64,000 bases of DNA from Parabacteroides sp. AD58 (GCF_023744375.2 NZ_CP146284.1:2294001-2358000); one strand, 5' to 3'. Counted from the stretch's first letter, positions 1 to 9,195 are shown. Numbers and translations: made by a program. The notes: generated from the letters alone by a model not told the origin.

Positions 1-393
1 GGCATAATAACCCGGAGTTGCCTTCTCTGTCTCCTTTTTGAAGGTAGCCACCGGCTTGATCGAATCGCCTCCACTGAACGGGAGCAGCATGATATCGCCC
101 AGATCTCCGATACCTGTTCCCGACAAATGCGTATGACTGAAGCCATAAATCTGATGATCGTCATAATGATAGCCGCTGCTGGCGTCCCAGCCCATGATAT
201 GTGTATCCGGACTTAACTGCACCATCGCATACGGACGCGTAGCTCCCGGGAATGTATGCCCATGGAAACCGGTTCCGATAAACGGATCTACATACTGGAT
301 TTCGTCGGCCAACGGCTGCGACTCCGGCTTCTGCTGGCAACTCGTTGCCAACCCCATCACGGCAACAGATAATAAAAATAGTTTCGTCTTCAC
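1..393 (-). CDS. GH92 family alpha-mannosidase, N-terminal part (runs off the left edge)
   Basis: Translating the minus strand from GTG at 391-393 gives 131 open codons to the window edge. The N-terminus is a lipoprotein signal (lipobox LATSC), then the GH92 opening YVDPFIGTGFHGHTFPGA, then RPYAMVQLSPD and GYHYDDHQIYGFSHTHLSGTG. These are typical of GH92 exo-alpha-mannosidases, calcium-dependent enzymes that remove mannose from N-glycans or mannans. The protein is probably displayed in the periplasm or on the surface. Only about a sixth of the usual ~750 residues is present. The GTG start directly precedes KTKLFLLS, and no ATG gives the signal peptide. It is divergent from the LysO genes, with a -7-like box at 437-444. 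Confidence 0.9.
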   Translation of the reverse strand, partial: MKTKLFLLSVAVMGLATSCQQKPESQPLADEIQYVDPFIGTGFHGHTFPGATRPYAMVQLSPDTHIMGWDASSGYHYDDHQIYGFSHTHLSGTGIGDLGDIMLLPFSGGDSIKPVATFKKETEKATPGYYA

Positions 394-436
394 TGTGTTA
401 TAGATTTAGTATTAGTTATTGTCAAATCACATTCAG

Positions 437-444
437 CAAACTTA
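437..444 (-). promoter_or_regulatory. Bacteroidota -7 box for the GH92 gene
   Basis: TAAGTTTG on the minus strand fits TAnnTTTG and lies 44 bp upstream of the GTG start. I see no well-spaced -33 TTTG. Confidence 0.45.
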
Positions 445-520
445 CATATTTTTATTGACTTACCCATCATTCAAAGCCGAAAAACCACGTCTGGAACCAC
501 GGATACGCTGATTTATTTTC

Positions 521-528
521 TACCTTTG
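521..528 (+). promoter_or_regulatory. Bacteroidota -7 box for the LysO gene pair
   Basis: TACCTTTG fits TAnnTTTG, 22 bp upstream of the ATG at 551. No clear -33 TTTG is present. Confidence 0.5.
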
Positions 529-550
529 CAATTCACAAAATGAATGCATC

Positions 551-832
551 ATGTTTACGGTTATTGGAATCATGTTTGCCGGTATCGCTGTGGGATATTT
601 ACTGAAGCATCTCTCTTTTTTGCAGAAGATCGGTAAACCTATTTCTTATACAATATTCGCCCTCTTGTTTTTGTTAGGGACTTCCGTGGGAAGTAATCCC
701 CAGATTGTCAATAATCTCAGTACACTTGGCCTGCAAGCCTTACTGATTGCCATAGCTACTACTTTAGGCAGTGTTTGCATGGCCAAGCTGATATATCATT
801 TTTTCTTTGAGAAGAAAGGAGGAGAGAAATGA
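551..832 (+). CDS. LysO family lysine exporter, N-terminal subunit (DUF340)
   Basis: A 93-residue integral membrane protein with about three hydrophobic segments, matching the N-terminal part of LysO (DUF340). LysO is an inner-membrane exporter of L-lysine and toxic analogues such as thialysine. Its stop overlaps the start of the next gene (ATGA at 829-832), so the two halves are translationally coupled. In Bacteroidota this exporter is often encoded as two adjacent genes, so the split is probably natural and not a frameshift. Family assignment is from overall pattern; lysine as substrate is inferred from the family. Confidence 0.75.
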   Translation: MFTVIGIMFAGIAVGYLLKHLSFLQKIGKPISYTIFALLFLLGTSVGSNPQIVNNLSTLGLQALLIAIATTLGSVCMAKLIYHFFFEKKGGEK

Positions 833-1455
833 TTGGCAGTATCATTGTTGTCGGTTTCTTTCTCCTGGGCTGCCTGTTAGGCTGGGCCGGAGTTTTGCCC
901 TCCTGGATCATGGATTCAGATCTTTCGATGTATGTGCTATATGCCCTGATGTTTCAAGTCGGACTCAGTATCGGCAGTGATAAGAAACTGAAAGACATCC
1001 TGCGCAGCATTCGTCCGAAATTATTGCTTGTGCCTTTGGCCACAATCAGCGGCTCCTTACTGTTTGCTGCCCTGATCAGTCTGGTAATCAGCCGATGGAG
1101 TGTATTCGACTGCCTGGCCGTAGGCAGCGGATTTGCCTACTATTCCCTTTCTTCCATTCTGGTTACCCAGCTGAAAGAGCCGTCTTTAGGCGTGCAGATC
1201 GCTTCCGAATTAGGGACCATCGCCTTAATCTCCAACATTATCCGGGAGATTTTCGCCCTGTTGGGTGCACCCTTCTTCCTGAAATACTTCGGACGTCTGG
1301 CACCAATCTGTGCCGGCGGCGCCACCACCATGGATACAACGCTGCCCATCATCACCCGTTACTGCGGCAACGATCTGGTGTTTGTTTCCATCTTCCACGG
1401 GATTCTGGTCGATTTCAGCGTACCTTTTTTAGTATCCTTCTTCTGCCAGTTATAA
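829..1455 (+). CDS. LysO family lysine exporter, C-terminal subunit (DUF340)
   Basis: 208 residues, very hydrophobic, with about six membrane segments and the conserved LysO/DUF340 features GSGFAYYSLSSI, ELGTIALISNIIRE and GGATTMDTTLPII. Acidic residues inside membrane segments are typical of this exporter and are thought to carry protons or substrate. It starts inside the stop codon of the upstream half (4-bp overlap), so both parts should be made together and form one transporter in the cytoplasmic membrane. Confidence 0.8.
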   Translation: MIGSIIVVGFFLLGCLLGWAGVLPSWIMDSDLSMYVLYALMFQVGLSIGSDKKLKDILRSIRPKLLLVPLATISGSLLFAALISLVISRWSVFDCLAVGSGFAYYSLSSILVTQLKEPSLGVQIASELGTIALISNIIREIFALLGAPFFLKYFGRLAPICAGGATTMDTTLPIITRYCGNDLVFVSIFHGILVDFSVPFLVSFFCQL

Positions 1456-1490
1456 CGAAGTCCTCACGATTTTATGTCAAATTCTTTTAT

Positions 1491-1596
1491 TTTTTATCGT
1501 TTCACCCGGGTGATCCGATCGTCCCACCCAGGTGAAACGATCATTCCACAAGGGTGAAACGATCGTTCCACAGTTGTGGAACGGTAAAAATACAAG
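1491..1596. repeat. GC-rich 4 x 22-bp palindromic repeat element, copy 1
   Basis: Four contiguous 22-bp units at 1499-1520, 1521-1542, 1543-1564 and 1565-1586. Each is built on TTYCAC-N4-GTGRAA joined by a CGATC-type linker. Flanks TTTTTATC and AAAAATACAAG are shared with the copy at 62043-62148. By eye the 88-bp cores match at 72 of 88 positions, in the same orientation. The ends form an inverted repeat (TTTTTAtCGTTtCAC at one end and its near-complement at the other). It lies between lysO and the sigma gene and codes for nothing. Confidence 0.9.
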
Positions 1597-1708
1597 ACAT
1601 TTTCCTTTAAGATTTTATGGGATGGAGATAAATGAATCGAAAAAAACAGGTGTGAATGTATAGTTTTCGGCCCACTTTATGGTCTAACAAGTAAAAACAG
1701 CATGTGAA

Positions 1709-2191
1709 ATGAATGCGAAAGAACAACAATTCACGAACATCATCAAGGAACATGAACGGACCATCTATACCGTCTGTTATATGTTCTCGAGCGATTCGGA
1801 CGAGGTAAACGACCTGTATCAGGACATTCTCGTCCGATTGTGGCAAGGCTTCGATGCCTTCGAAGGGAAAAGCGATATCAGAACGTGGATCTATCGTGTC
1901 AGTTTGAATTACTGTATCAACTTCAGTAACCGGCAGAAAAAGCAGCGCGAACGGCTGAACCTTGATACTGATTCCCTTTCGGAAGGGAGAAGTATGGAAA
2001 AGAATTTGCAGATAAAGCAGCTTTATAAGCGGATCAACACGTTGGGACTGGTAGACAGAAGCGTCGTCCTGTTGTGGCTCGAAGGCCTGAGCTACGAAGA
2101 GATTGGCGCTATCCTGGGTATTTCTGTCAAGAATGTCTCATTCAAGTTGGTTCGTATCAAAGAACAACTCAAAAAAATGTCTAACATCTAA
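1709..2191 (+). CDS. ECF-type RNA polymerase sigma factor
   Basis: 160 residues with the two ECF domains. Region 2 covers about residues 10-75 (NDLYQDILVRLWQGFDAF, then RTWIYRVSLNYCINF). Region 4 covers about 105-155, ending in a helix-turn-helix (LSYEEIGAILGISVKNVSFKLVRIK). It would redirect RNA polymerase to a small regulon. The next gene follows after 12 bp and encodes a membrane protein, so the pair may form a sigma/anti-sigma unit, although the partner has no recognisable FecR or zinc anti-sigma domain. No SusCD genes are adjacent, so this is not a standard utilisation-locus sigma factor. Confidence 0.9.
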   Translation: MNAKEQQFTNIIKEHERTIYTVCYMFSSDSDEVNDLYQDILVRLWQGFDAFEGKSDIRTWIYRVSLNYCINFSNRQKKQRERLNLDTDSLSEGRSMEKNLQIKQLYKRINTLGLVDRSVVLLWLEGLSYEEIGAILGISVKNVSFKLVRIKEQLKKMSNI

Positions 2192-2203
2192 AAAAAGAAT
2201 CGT

Positions 2204-2782
2204 ATGGGAATCAATATCGAAAAAGAACTTCAAACACTGAAGTCGGAATATGATCTGCTCAAGGAAGAGTTGGGAAAACAAAAAACAGTGAACGAAAAGT
2301 TCTTTAAATCCCTCAGAAAACGGCCCGCAATGGCCATCAGCAAAGAAATCAGAGACCGAATGTGGGGTGACATCCTGACGGTACCTATGATAATTGTGAT
2401 TTGCATCCACATAAACTGGCCTATACTGTTTGCCCTATTGGTGTCGTTATGGGCCTTGGCCGACTTGGGTGCCAGCCTGTGGGTAAGCCGTAAGTTAGGC
2501 ATGGAAAATCTGTTGAACGGCGATGTACGGACGGTTACAGAAAAGATTGCCGGCTATCGTAAATTCTACGCAGGAACGCTCATTGCCGGCATAGTTCCCC
2601 TGACCGCTATGCTTACTTATATATTTATGCGGCTATATGCCCAGGCAAACGACGCTGCTACTGTGCGACTTATTACCGTAGCAGGCATTATTTCCATCGC
2701 CGTTGGCATTGTGATCACGCTGTTGCAATATAAAAAGCACATGAGAAGATGCAATGAACTGCTGGATGAGTTTAGGGAATAA
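2204..2782 (+). CDS. Small membrane protein, possible partner of the ECF sigma factor
   Basis: 192 residues. The first ~40 are charged and heptad-like (coiled coil probable). Hydrophobic segments follow at about residues 63-95, 123-145 and 155-175, and the tail is charged. I do not recognise a named family. Position 12 bp after the sigma gene and a soluble N-terminus ahead of membrane helices suggest an anti-sigma or signal-transmitting partner, which is inference from context. The gene is followed by the tRNA-Ser terminator on the other strand. Confidence 0.7.
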   Translation: MGINIEKELQTLKSEYDLLKEELGKQKTVNEKFFKSLRKRPAMAISKEIRDRMWGDILTVPMIIVICIHINWPILFALLVSLWALADLGASLWVSRKLGMENLLNGDVRTVTEKIAGYRKFYAGTLIAGIVPLTAMLTYIFMRLYAQANDAATVRLITVAGIISIAVGIVITLLQYKKHMRRCNELLDEFRE

Positions 2783-2884
2783 CAGACTTATATTCAAGCT
2801 GGCTAATTCAAGTTGTATGCACAAGTTGATCATAACAAAGGCAGGAAAGTTGTATAACTATACAACTTGAGAGAACATAAAAAA

Positions 2885-2906
2885 GGAGAGATTGAAAAAT
2901 CTCTCC
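2885..2906 (-). terminator. Rho-independent terminator of tRNA-Ser
   Basis: Inverted repeat GGAGAGATT and AATCTCTCC with a short loop, followed on the minus strand by a run of T (2879-2884). It sits 22 bp past the tRNA 3' end. Confidence 0.8.
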
Positions 2907-2927
2907 GTCTTCCTTGACTGTCTTATG

Positions 2928-3015
2928 CGGAAAGACAGGGATTCGAACCCTGGATACAGCAAAGCCGTATAGCGGATTTCGAGTCCGCCCCGTTCGACCA
3001 CTCCGGCATCTTTCC
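2928..3015 (-). tRNA. tRNA-Ser (anticodon CGA)
   Basis: An 88-nt cloverleaf with acceptor arms GGAAAGA and TCTTTCC and discriminator G. The D arm contains GGTCGAACGG. The anticodon loop is CTCGAAA (anticodon CGA, reads UCG). There is a long type II variable arm, and the T arm is CAGGGTTCGAATCCCTG. The long variable arm and the anticodon identify serine. CCA is not encoded; the genome reads GCAT after the acceptor stem. I saw no duplicated 3' end that would suggest an attachment site. Confidence 0.95.
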
Positions 3016-3140
3016 AGTCATTTCTCTCAAAAAGCAAGGCAAATATAGTCAAGAATAGCTATCGTTGTACCTGTTGCAGGCAAATTTTTTCCAAAAAGAA
3101 TCTGAACGGCTCACTTGTTCCTACCTTATATAATATATAA

Positions 3141-3280
3141 AAAGCTGGGAGATGCCTTTGAAGGAGCAATTCATTCGGAAGAAATTTCAATCGTTAATAT
3201 GAAGAAACATGAGTTATAAGAAAAGGTTATCCAGTTTGTCAAAACCTTTTATTTCTTCAAAGAGCATTCTTCCCAGCTTT
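3141..3280. repeat. 140-bp long inverted-repeat element
   Basis: The only structure in the 300-bp gap between tRNA-Ser and the efflux operon. Outer arms AAAGCTGGGA (3141-3150) and TCCCAGCTTT (3271-3280) continue inward through ATGC with GCAT and CTTTGAAG (3156-3163) with CTTCAAAG (3255-3262). The ~91-nt loop contains a second hairpin, AAAAGGTT (3221-3228) with AACCTTTT (3243-3250). On the minus strand the outer stem ends in TTTTT. It begins 35 bp after the stop of the efflux operon, so it may be its terminator or a stable 3' RNA. A small MITE is the alternative. Confidence 0.7.
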
Positions 3281-3315
3281 CATTTCTGACGATATAAACC
3301 TAATCAAACAATGAT

Positions 3316-4683
3316 TCACATACGTCCGCCACCCAAAGCCTGATACAGATTGATCACACTCTGGATTTCCTTGAACTGATTGGCCACTTGCGACAGCTCC
3401 GCACTCAACAGTGCTTGCTTAGCCGTCAAGACTTCCAGATAAGTCGTTGTACCATGTTCCATCAACAGAGTCGTGCTTCGTAAGGCGTTCTCTAAAGAGA
3501 CGATCTGCTGTTCATAATTACTGCGTTTGTACCTGCTCGTCTGATAAGAAGTCAGCGCATCATTCACTTCACTGCCGGCACTTAATAATTTCTGCTGAAA
3601 AGCCAACGAAGCCTCTTCCTGCTGTGCTTTAGCAATTCGCTTCTGAGCGATCAATGTTCCCCGGTTGAACAAGGGTTCAGTCAGAGAAGCAACGGCAGAA
3701 GCCAGGAATTTGCCCGGATTGGTAATAATGGCTCCCGCTGCATTGGTCCAGCCTGCGCTTCCACTGAGTGTAATCGACGGATAAAAGGCTGCGTTAGCCT
3801 GGTTCGTCACATAAAAAGCCTGTTCCAACTGTCGTTCAGCTTCCCGAACATCCGGCCGATTCGCTAAAAGCTGCAATGGAACACCAACCGAAAGCTCTTC
3901 CGGAAATTCCTGTGCGGCCAGATTTCCCCGTTCGAAAGCCTGCGGCGTCTCAGCCAGCAACAATGCCAGGCTGTTCTCGACCTGATTAATCTGCTCCTTT
4001 AAATCGAGCACCGAATTTTCCACCTCAAAATAAGTGGCGCGCATCTGCGAAACAGCACTCTCATCGGCTAAGCCGGCATTCATCAACGCTTCTGTCGACT
4101 GAACCGTTTCTTTCCACGAAGCAGCTGTTTCTTCCGAGATAGCCAATTGCTCATCGAGCATCAGCAACGTATAATAGGTGTTGGCTATATTGGCAATCAG
4201 ACTGGAATGAACAGCCTGCTGATAATCTTCACTCTGTTCATAAGCAGCCTGAGCCTGCTTCTTGGCATTGCGTAACTTCCCGAAAACATCCAGTTCCCAA
4301 CTTGCTGAAACCGGAACCGTATAGCTCTTTGACGTTTCTCCATCAAAACTACTGATCGTTCCTTGCGGCGAGAAAGCCAAAGAAGGCAAAAACGACAATT
4401 TAGCCGAGAGCAAGGCCGCCTTAGCCTCTTCTACCCGAAGCTGGGCCGTACGCAAATCCGTATTATTCTGCAATCCCCGTTCAATCAGAGCCTGGAGCTG
4501 CGGGTCTTTAAACAATTCCCGCCAGCTCATATTACCCAAGTTCACTGTGTCTTCCGCCGGAATTTCTTCTCCATACAAGTTATCCGGGACCGACGTCTGT
4601 GGCTTATAGGTTGAATATATACCGCAACTACTCAGTAAACAAGTAGCGCCTATCATGAAAATCCATTTATTCATACGTTTCAT
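3316..4683 (-). CDS. OprM/NodT family efflux outer-membrane lipoprotein
   Basis: 455 residues. A lipoprotein signal ends at LLSSC (Cys20), followed by two outer-membrane-factor (TolC-like) repeats with long heptad-rich helices. NNTDLRTAQLRVEEAKAALLSAKLSFLPS in two halves and LLANRPDVREAERQLEQA are typical of the NodT/OprM group. The protein forms the trimeric channel through outer membrane and periplasm for the RND pump encoded upstream. It is the third gene of the operon, 7 bp after the permease. Length is usual. Candidate substrates are drugs, bile salts and detergents, inferred from the class. Confidence 0.93.
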   Translation of the reverse strand: MKRMNKWIFMIGATCLLSSCGIYSTYKPQTSVPDNLYGEEIPAEDTVNLGNMSWRELFKDPQLQALIERGLQNNTDLRTAQLRVEEAKAALLSAKLSFLPSLAFSPQGTISSFDGETSKSYTVPVSASWELDVFGKLRNAKKQAQAAYEQSEDYQQAVHSSLIANIANTYYTLLMLDEQLAISEETAASWKETVQSTEALMNAGLADESAVSQMRATYFEVENSVLDLKEQINQVENSLALLLAETPQAFERGNLAAQEFPEELSVGVPLQLLANRPDVREAERQLEQAFYVTNQANAAFYPSITLSGSAGWTNAAGAIITNPGKFLASAVASLTEPLFNRGTLIAQKRIAKAQQEEASLAFQQKLLSAGSEVNDALTSYQTSRYKRSNYEQQIVSLENALRSTTLLMEHGTTTYLEVLTAKQALLSAELSQVANQFKEIQSVINLYQALGGGRM

Positions 4684-4690
4684 TCCTTCA

Positions 4691-7600
4691 TTAACTATTA
4701 GTATTCAATGCGTCCCGTTCGACCTGTGTTTTTATTTTCTCATACATAACCTGCATATCCTCGTCTTCCTGTTTCGGTTTCCGCAGTTTTTCCTGCAGAT
4801 ATTCAAAGAAGATAAAGAATACCGGAACAACGAAAAGCAAGGCCAATGTACCAACCGAGATACCACCGACAACACCCGTTGCCAACGATCCATTTCCATT
4901 CGCTCCGGCACCCGTTGAGAACATCAAAGGCAACATACCGAATATCATTGTCAAGACCGTCATCAGAATCGGACGCAGACGAGCCTGGGCGGCAGAATAA
5001 GCAGCCGAAACAATTCCCATACCTTTTCGCCGGCGTTCAATGGCATACTCGGTAATCAAGATAGCAGTCTTCGCCAACAGACCGATCAACATAATCACTC
5101 CCGTTTGCAGATAAATATTATTCTCCAGACCTGCAATCTTAGCGAATAAGAAACTACCCATCAATCCAAAAGGAACAGATAAGATAACTGCCAGCGGCAC
5201 CAAGAAACTTTCATACAAACAGGATAGAATCAGATAAATCAGGACAACACAAAGGACATACACAAATACGGTCTGTGCTCCTCCGCTTGAAGCCTCTTCA
5301 CGAGCCATACCACCATATTCATAGCCATAACCCGTAGGAAGCATCTGCTCTGCCACTTCCTTAATAGCCTGCTGTACTTCACCCGTAGAATAACCTTCGG
5401 CCGCATTTACATTCACCGTTATGGTATTATACAAGTTAAAACGCTTGGCCACTTCAGCACCCAATACATTCTTTACTGTTACAAACTGACTGATCGGGGC
5501 CATTTCCTCGCCATTGCGGACAAACATATTATCCAAAGCATGTTTATCCAATCGGGTTTCAGGCGATGCCTGCAGCATGACACGATATACTTTACCAAAC
5601 TTATTGAAGTTTGAGACATACGAACCACCACAATAAGAGCCCAAAGCATCCAATACGGTATTAGGAGAAATACCGGCACGCTTGCACTTGGCTGCATCTA
5701 CATCGACCGAAATCTGCGGGAAATTCATGGCATACGAAGTATAAGCCATCGCCACTTCCGGCCGCTGGTTCAACGCTCCCAAATATTGCATTGCCAATTG
5801 ATAGAAAGTAGCCATTTCACCACCAGTCTTGTCTTCCAGATACAATTCAGTTGAGTTACCTGTACCGTAACCCGGAATCATAGCCGGCTGGAAACAGAAG
5901 ATCTGCGCTTCCTTAATCAGGGCAAACTGTGCATTCAATCGCTTCATTACCGCATCTACAGTATGTTCCTCGCCCTTTCTTTCATCCCAATTCCTCATAC
6001 GGATAATCAGTGTAGCATAGGATGTTCCTTGTCCGGAGATCAATCCAAACCCGGCTGTTCTTGAGTAATGTTCTACTTCAGGCGTATTTCTCAATATATT
6101 TTCTACTTTATCCAATACCTTGTCTGTTTCTACCAACGTATTACCCGGAGATGTACTTACATTGACCATCATAACTCCCTGGTCTTCCTGCGGAACAAGC
6201 CCTGTCTTCGTAGTAGACATTAAAAATACCAACAACACAATTGCCACTCCAAATGCCGTCCAAGTCATCCAACGATGATGGAACAGGAACATCAATCCTT
6301 TTTTATACTTTCCTAACAAAGCATTGTAAGAAGCGTTATAAGCAGCACGCACCCGACCGTTAAAACTCTTGGCACCTTTTTCTCCATCCGAAGGCTTCAT
6401 CAACATGGCACATAACGCCGGACAAAGGGTCAACGCATTAATACACGACAAACCGACAGCTACTGCCATTGTCACACCAAACTGCGTATAGAATACGCCT
6501 GACGTTCCTCCCATAAAGGTAACCGGGATAAATACAGCCATAAACACGCACGTACAGGAGATAACCGCCATGGTAACATCGCTCATGGCATCCTTAGTGG
6601 CCAAATAGGAGGATTTATAGCCAACATCGAATTTTGCCTGCACAGCTTCCACCACAATAATCGCATCATCCACAACCGTACCGATCGCCAATACCAAGGC
6701 AAACAATGTCAAGATATTAATACTGAAACCGGCTATCTGCAAACAGGCAAATGTTCCGATCAAAGAAACAATAATGGAAATAGACGGGATCAACGTACTC
6801 TTGAAATCCTGTAAGAAGAAATAAACCACCAATACGACCAAAATGATGGCAATAACCAGAGTCTCCACTACATTATGGATAGAGGCGAACAAGAAGTCGT
6901 TCACACTCATCATCTGAACAAACTCAGTTCCTGTAGGAAGTTCTTTAGACATATCATCCAATAATTCCGATATTTCCTGATTGACAGCTGTCGCATTCGC
7001 ACCTGCAACCTGATAAACCATAAAGATCACACCCGGGACACCATCTACTTCGCCATGAAAACCATACGAAAGACGTCCTAATTCTACTTCCGCTATATCT
7101 TTCAAACGAAGTACCGAGCCATCCGCCTGTGAACGGATTACGATATTCTCAAATTCTTCTGTACTTTTCAGACGCCCTTTATATTTCATAGTATATTGGA
7201 ATACATGGTCTGAGTTTTCACCCAACGAACCTGTCGGAGCTTCTATGTTCTGTTCCCCCAAAACAGCGGTTACATCGGAAGGAACCAATCCATATTGAGC
7301 CATCAATTCCGGTTTCATCCAGATTCGCATACTATACGTATCACCCAACAACTGGGCATCACCAACTCCCTGAATACGTTTAATAGCAGGGATTACATTT
7401 ATATCCAGATAATTGGCCAGGAACGTTTCATCATAACGCTTGTCAGGACTGATTAATCCATCAATCTGCAAGAAACTGTTCTGACGTTTTGTTGTACTCA
7501 CACCAATCTTCGTTACTTCCGACGGTAATAGACCCTGTGCTTTGGAAACACGGTTCTGTACATTGACAGCTGCCATATCCGGATCTGTTCCCTGTTTGAA

Positions 7601-7882
7601 GTAAACCAAGATTTCAGCAGAACCCGAGTTGGTCGCCGTAGATGTGATATAAATCATGTTTTCCACACCATTGATACTCTCTTCCAACGGCATGATCACA
7701 CTATTCATAACCGCTTCAGCATTGGCACCAGTATACGTAGCTTCCACACGAACCGTAGGAGGAGCAATATCCGGATACTGTTCAACAGGTAATGTTCCTA
7801 ATGAAATAAATCCGACTATCAGGATCAGGATCGAGATAGATAAGGCCATCACTGGCCGCTTGATAAATATATTTCCTTTCAT
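4691..7882 (-). CDS. RND efflux permease, AcrB/MexB (HAE1) type
   Basis: 1063 residues, the usual size of an AcrB-type pump. The start MKGNIFIKRPVMALSISILI is the first membrane helix. Two repeats of large periplasmic loops plus membrane helices follow. The proton-relay pair is visible in TVVDDAIIVVEAV near residue 407. Loop motifs such as GVGDAQLLG and FPQISVDVDAAK match the HAE1 (hydrophobe/amphiphile) rather than the metal-export group. The pump exchanges protons for amphiphilic compounds taken from the periplasm or outer leaflet. It sits between adaptor (12-bp gap) and outer-membrane factor (7-bp gap) in one operon. Confidence 0.95.
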   Translation of the reverse strand: MKGNIFIKRPVMALSISILILIVGFISLGTLPVEQYPDIAPPTVRVEATYTGANAEAVMNSVIMPLEESINGVENMIYITSTATNSGSAEILVYFKQGTDPDMAAVNVQNRVSKAQGLLPSEVTKIGVSTTKRQNSFLQIDGLISPDKRYDETFLANYLDINVIPAIKRIQGVGDAQLLGDTYSMRIWMKPELMAQYGLVPSDVTAVLGEQNIEAPTGSLGENSDHVFQYTMKYKGRLKSTEEFENIVIRSQADGSVLRLKDIAEVELGRLSYGFHGEVDGVPGVIFMVYQVAGANATAVNQEISELLDDMSKELPTGTEFVQMMSVNDFLFASIHNVVETLVIAIILVVLVVYFFLQDFKSTLIPSISIIVSLIGTFACLQIAGFSINILTLFALVLAIGTVVDDAIIVVEAVQAKFDVGYKSSYLATKDAMSDVTMAVISCTCVFMAVFIPVTFMGGTSGVFYTQFGVTMAVAVGLSCINALTLCPALCAMLMKPSDGEKGAKSFNGRVRAAYNASYNALLGKYKKGLMFLFHHRWMTWTAFGVAIVLLVFLMSTTKTGLVPQEDQGVMMVNVSTSPGNTLVETDKVLDKVENILRNTPEVEHYSRTAGFGLISGQGTSYATLIIRMRNWDERKGEEHTVDAVMKRLNAQFALIKEAQIFCFQPAMIPGYGTGNSTELYLEDKTGGEMATFYQLAMQYLGALNQRPEVAMAYTSYAMNFPQISVDVDAAKCKRAGISPNTVLDALGSYCGGSYVSNFNKFGKVYRVMLQASPETRLDKHALDNMFVRNGEEMAPISQFVTVKNVLGAEVAKRFNLYNTITVNVNAAEGYSTGEVQQAIKEVAEQMLPTGYGYEYGGMAREEASSGGAQTVFVYVLCVVLIYLILSCLYESFLVPLAVILSVPFGLMGSFLFAKIAGLENNIYLQTGVIMLIGLLAKTAILITEYAIERRRKGMGIVSAAYSAAQARLRPILMTVLTMIFGMLPLMFSTGAGANGNGSLATGVVGGISVGTLALLFVVPVFFIFFEYLQEKLRKPKQEDEDMQVMYEKIKTQVERDALNTNS

Positions 7883-7894
7883 AAAGCTATCCCT

Positions 7895-8998
7895 TTATTT
7901 TACTTGCGTTCCTTCACGGAGCATACCGGCTCCTTCGGAAACGATTTCATCACCTTCTTTCAATCCGTCTAACACAATATACTCACGTCCATCGTCAACA
8001 CCGGCTACCTGAATTAAGGTTGAAGTGGCTTTACCATCCACTACTTTATACGTAATAATCTTATCCTGTAACTGGACAGTGGCACCTTGAGGAATGATAA
8101 TACAATTCTTATAAGTACTCGGTACCAGCACATTCCCTGAAAAACCGCTATGCAACAGATGTGTCTCATTCGGGAATACGGCCCGAACACCTACTGTTCC
8201 GGTCGTTTTGTCGACAACACCACTGATAGATTCAATTCGTCCTTTATCCGCATACAATGTCTGGTCATTCAGCTGAAGCTGGATTTCAGGCATTTCTTTG
8301 ATAGCCTGATCGATTGTACCATATTGCCGGGCTAATGCCAACAACTGGTTTTCAGTCATTGAGAAATATACATACATTTCAGAATTGTCGGAAACCGTAG
8401 TCAAGGGTTGCGGAATCGAAGGACTGACTAACGCTCCTTTCCGATAAGGCAACATACCTACAACACCATCACTTGGACTCTTTACTTCGGTATACGAAAG
8501 GTTATTCCGGGCATTCACTTCTTCGGCTTTTGCCTGAGCTAATTGCGCTTGAGCCGTCAGATATGAATTTCGGCTGGTCTGCAGGTTAAAATCCGAAACC
8601 ACTTTCTTTTCAAACAAGGCTTTAGTACTGTTATATGTCAGTTCTGCCGTTGCCAGAGAAGCTTCAGCCACTTTCACGTTAGCTATTGCCGTCTCAAGGG
8701 CCGCCTTGTATGGAACTTGATCAATCACAAACAAGATTTGTCCTTGACGTACCTTTTCTCCTTCAGATACGCATAATCGTTCAATATAACCCGAAACCTG
8801 AGGATATATTTCTATATCCTGCTTTCCTTCAATAGCCGCAGAATAGGAAGTCATCACTTCTTTTTCTGCATTTGCAGAAATCTTCATCACAGCATATTTA
8901 GCCACTGCTTGTTCTTTCACCTCCTGTTTGCAGGAGATCAATCCTAACGTAAAGCAAATAAGAGCTATTTGCCAGCTTTTTCTTCCAAACTTATTCAT
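7895..8998 (-). CDS. RND efflux periplasmic adaptor (AcrA/MexA family)
   Basis: 367 residues. Lipoprotein signal with Cys23 (GLISC). The lipoyl halves are around IEIYPQVSGYIERLCVSEGEKVRQGQILF and YTEVKSPSDGVVGMLPYRKGALVSP, separated by an alpha-hairpin of about 60 residues. A beta-barrel and membrane-proximal domain follow. It joins the permease to the outer-membrane channel. First gene of the three-gene operon, divergent from an AraC regulator. A -7 box TACTTTTG lies at 9021-9028. The regulator next door is the obvious candidate to control it. Confidence 0.94.
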   Translation of the reverse strand: MNKFGRKSWQIALICFTLGLISCKQEVKEQAVAKYAVMKISANAEKEVMTSYSAAIEGKQDIEIYPQVSGYIERLCVSEGEKVRQGQILFVIDQVPYKAALETAIANVKVAEASLATAELTYNSTKALFEKKVVSDFNLQTSRNSYLTAQAQLAQAKAEEVNARNNLSYTEVKSPSDGVVGMLPYRKGALVSPSIPQPLTTVSDNSEMYVYFSMTENQLLALARQYGTIDQAIKEMPEIQLQLNDQTLYADKGRIESISGVVDKTTGTVGVRAVFPNETHLLHSGFSGNVLVPSTYKNCIIIPQGATVQLQDKIITYKVVDGKATSTLIQVAGVDDGREYIVLDGLKEGDEIVSEGAGMLREGTQVK

Positions 8999-9020
8999 AT
9001 CTTACATTTAAAATTCGCGG

Positions 9021-9028
9021 CAAAAGTA
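9021..9028 (-). promoter_or_regulatory. -7 box of the efflux operon
   Basis: TACTTTTG on the minus strand, 22 bp upstream of the adaptor ATG. A TTTG further upstream is too close to be a normal -33 box. Confidence 0.45.
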
Positions 9029-9195
9029 CCGTAAGCCCCAAAAACGCCTGCAACCTTTTTTCGCACAGAATTTACCTATTTTCTTAACCTACCCTTCCAT
9101 ACCGGGCGAATAAGGGAAATAGACCATTTTTATCGACAAATTGAATAAGTATATATGATCATTATTCCCCAACTTTGCTACCAAAAATTAGGAAT

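Noticed and set aside
551-1455. Frameshifted lysO pseudogene
   Set aside because: The two halves overlap by ATGA as coupled genes, both have proper starts and ends, and split LysO is common in Bacteroidota.
2928-3015. tRNA-Ser as an integration site
   Set aside because: I found no duplicated tRNA end, integrase or mobile gene around it.
9175-9195. TTG start extending the AraC gene
   Set aside because: It lies in the likely -7 box, and the ATG at 9196 gives a normal AraC N-terminus. The TTG or GTG extensions at 19319, 26195, 54458 and 60388 were rejected likewise.
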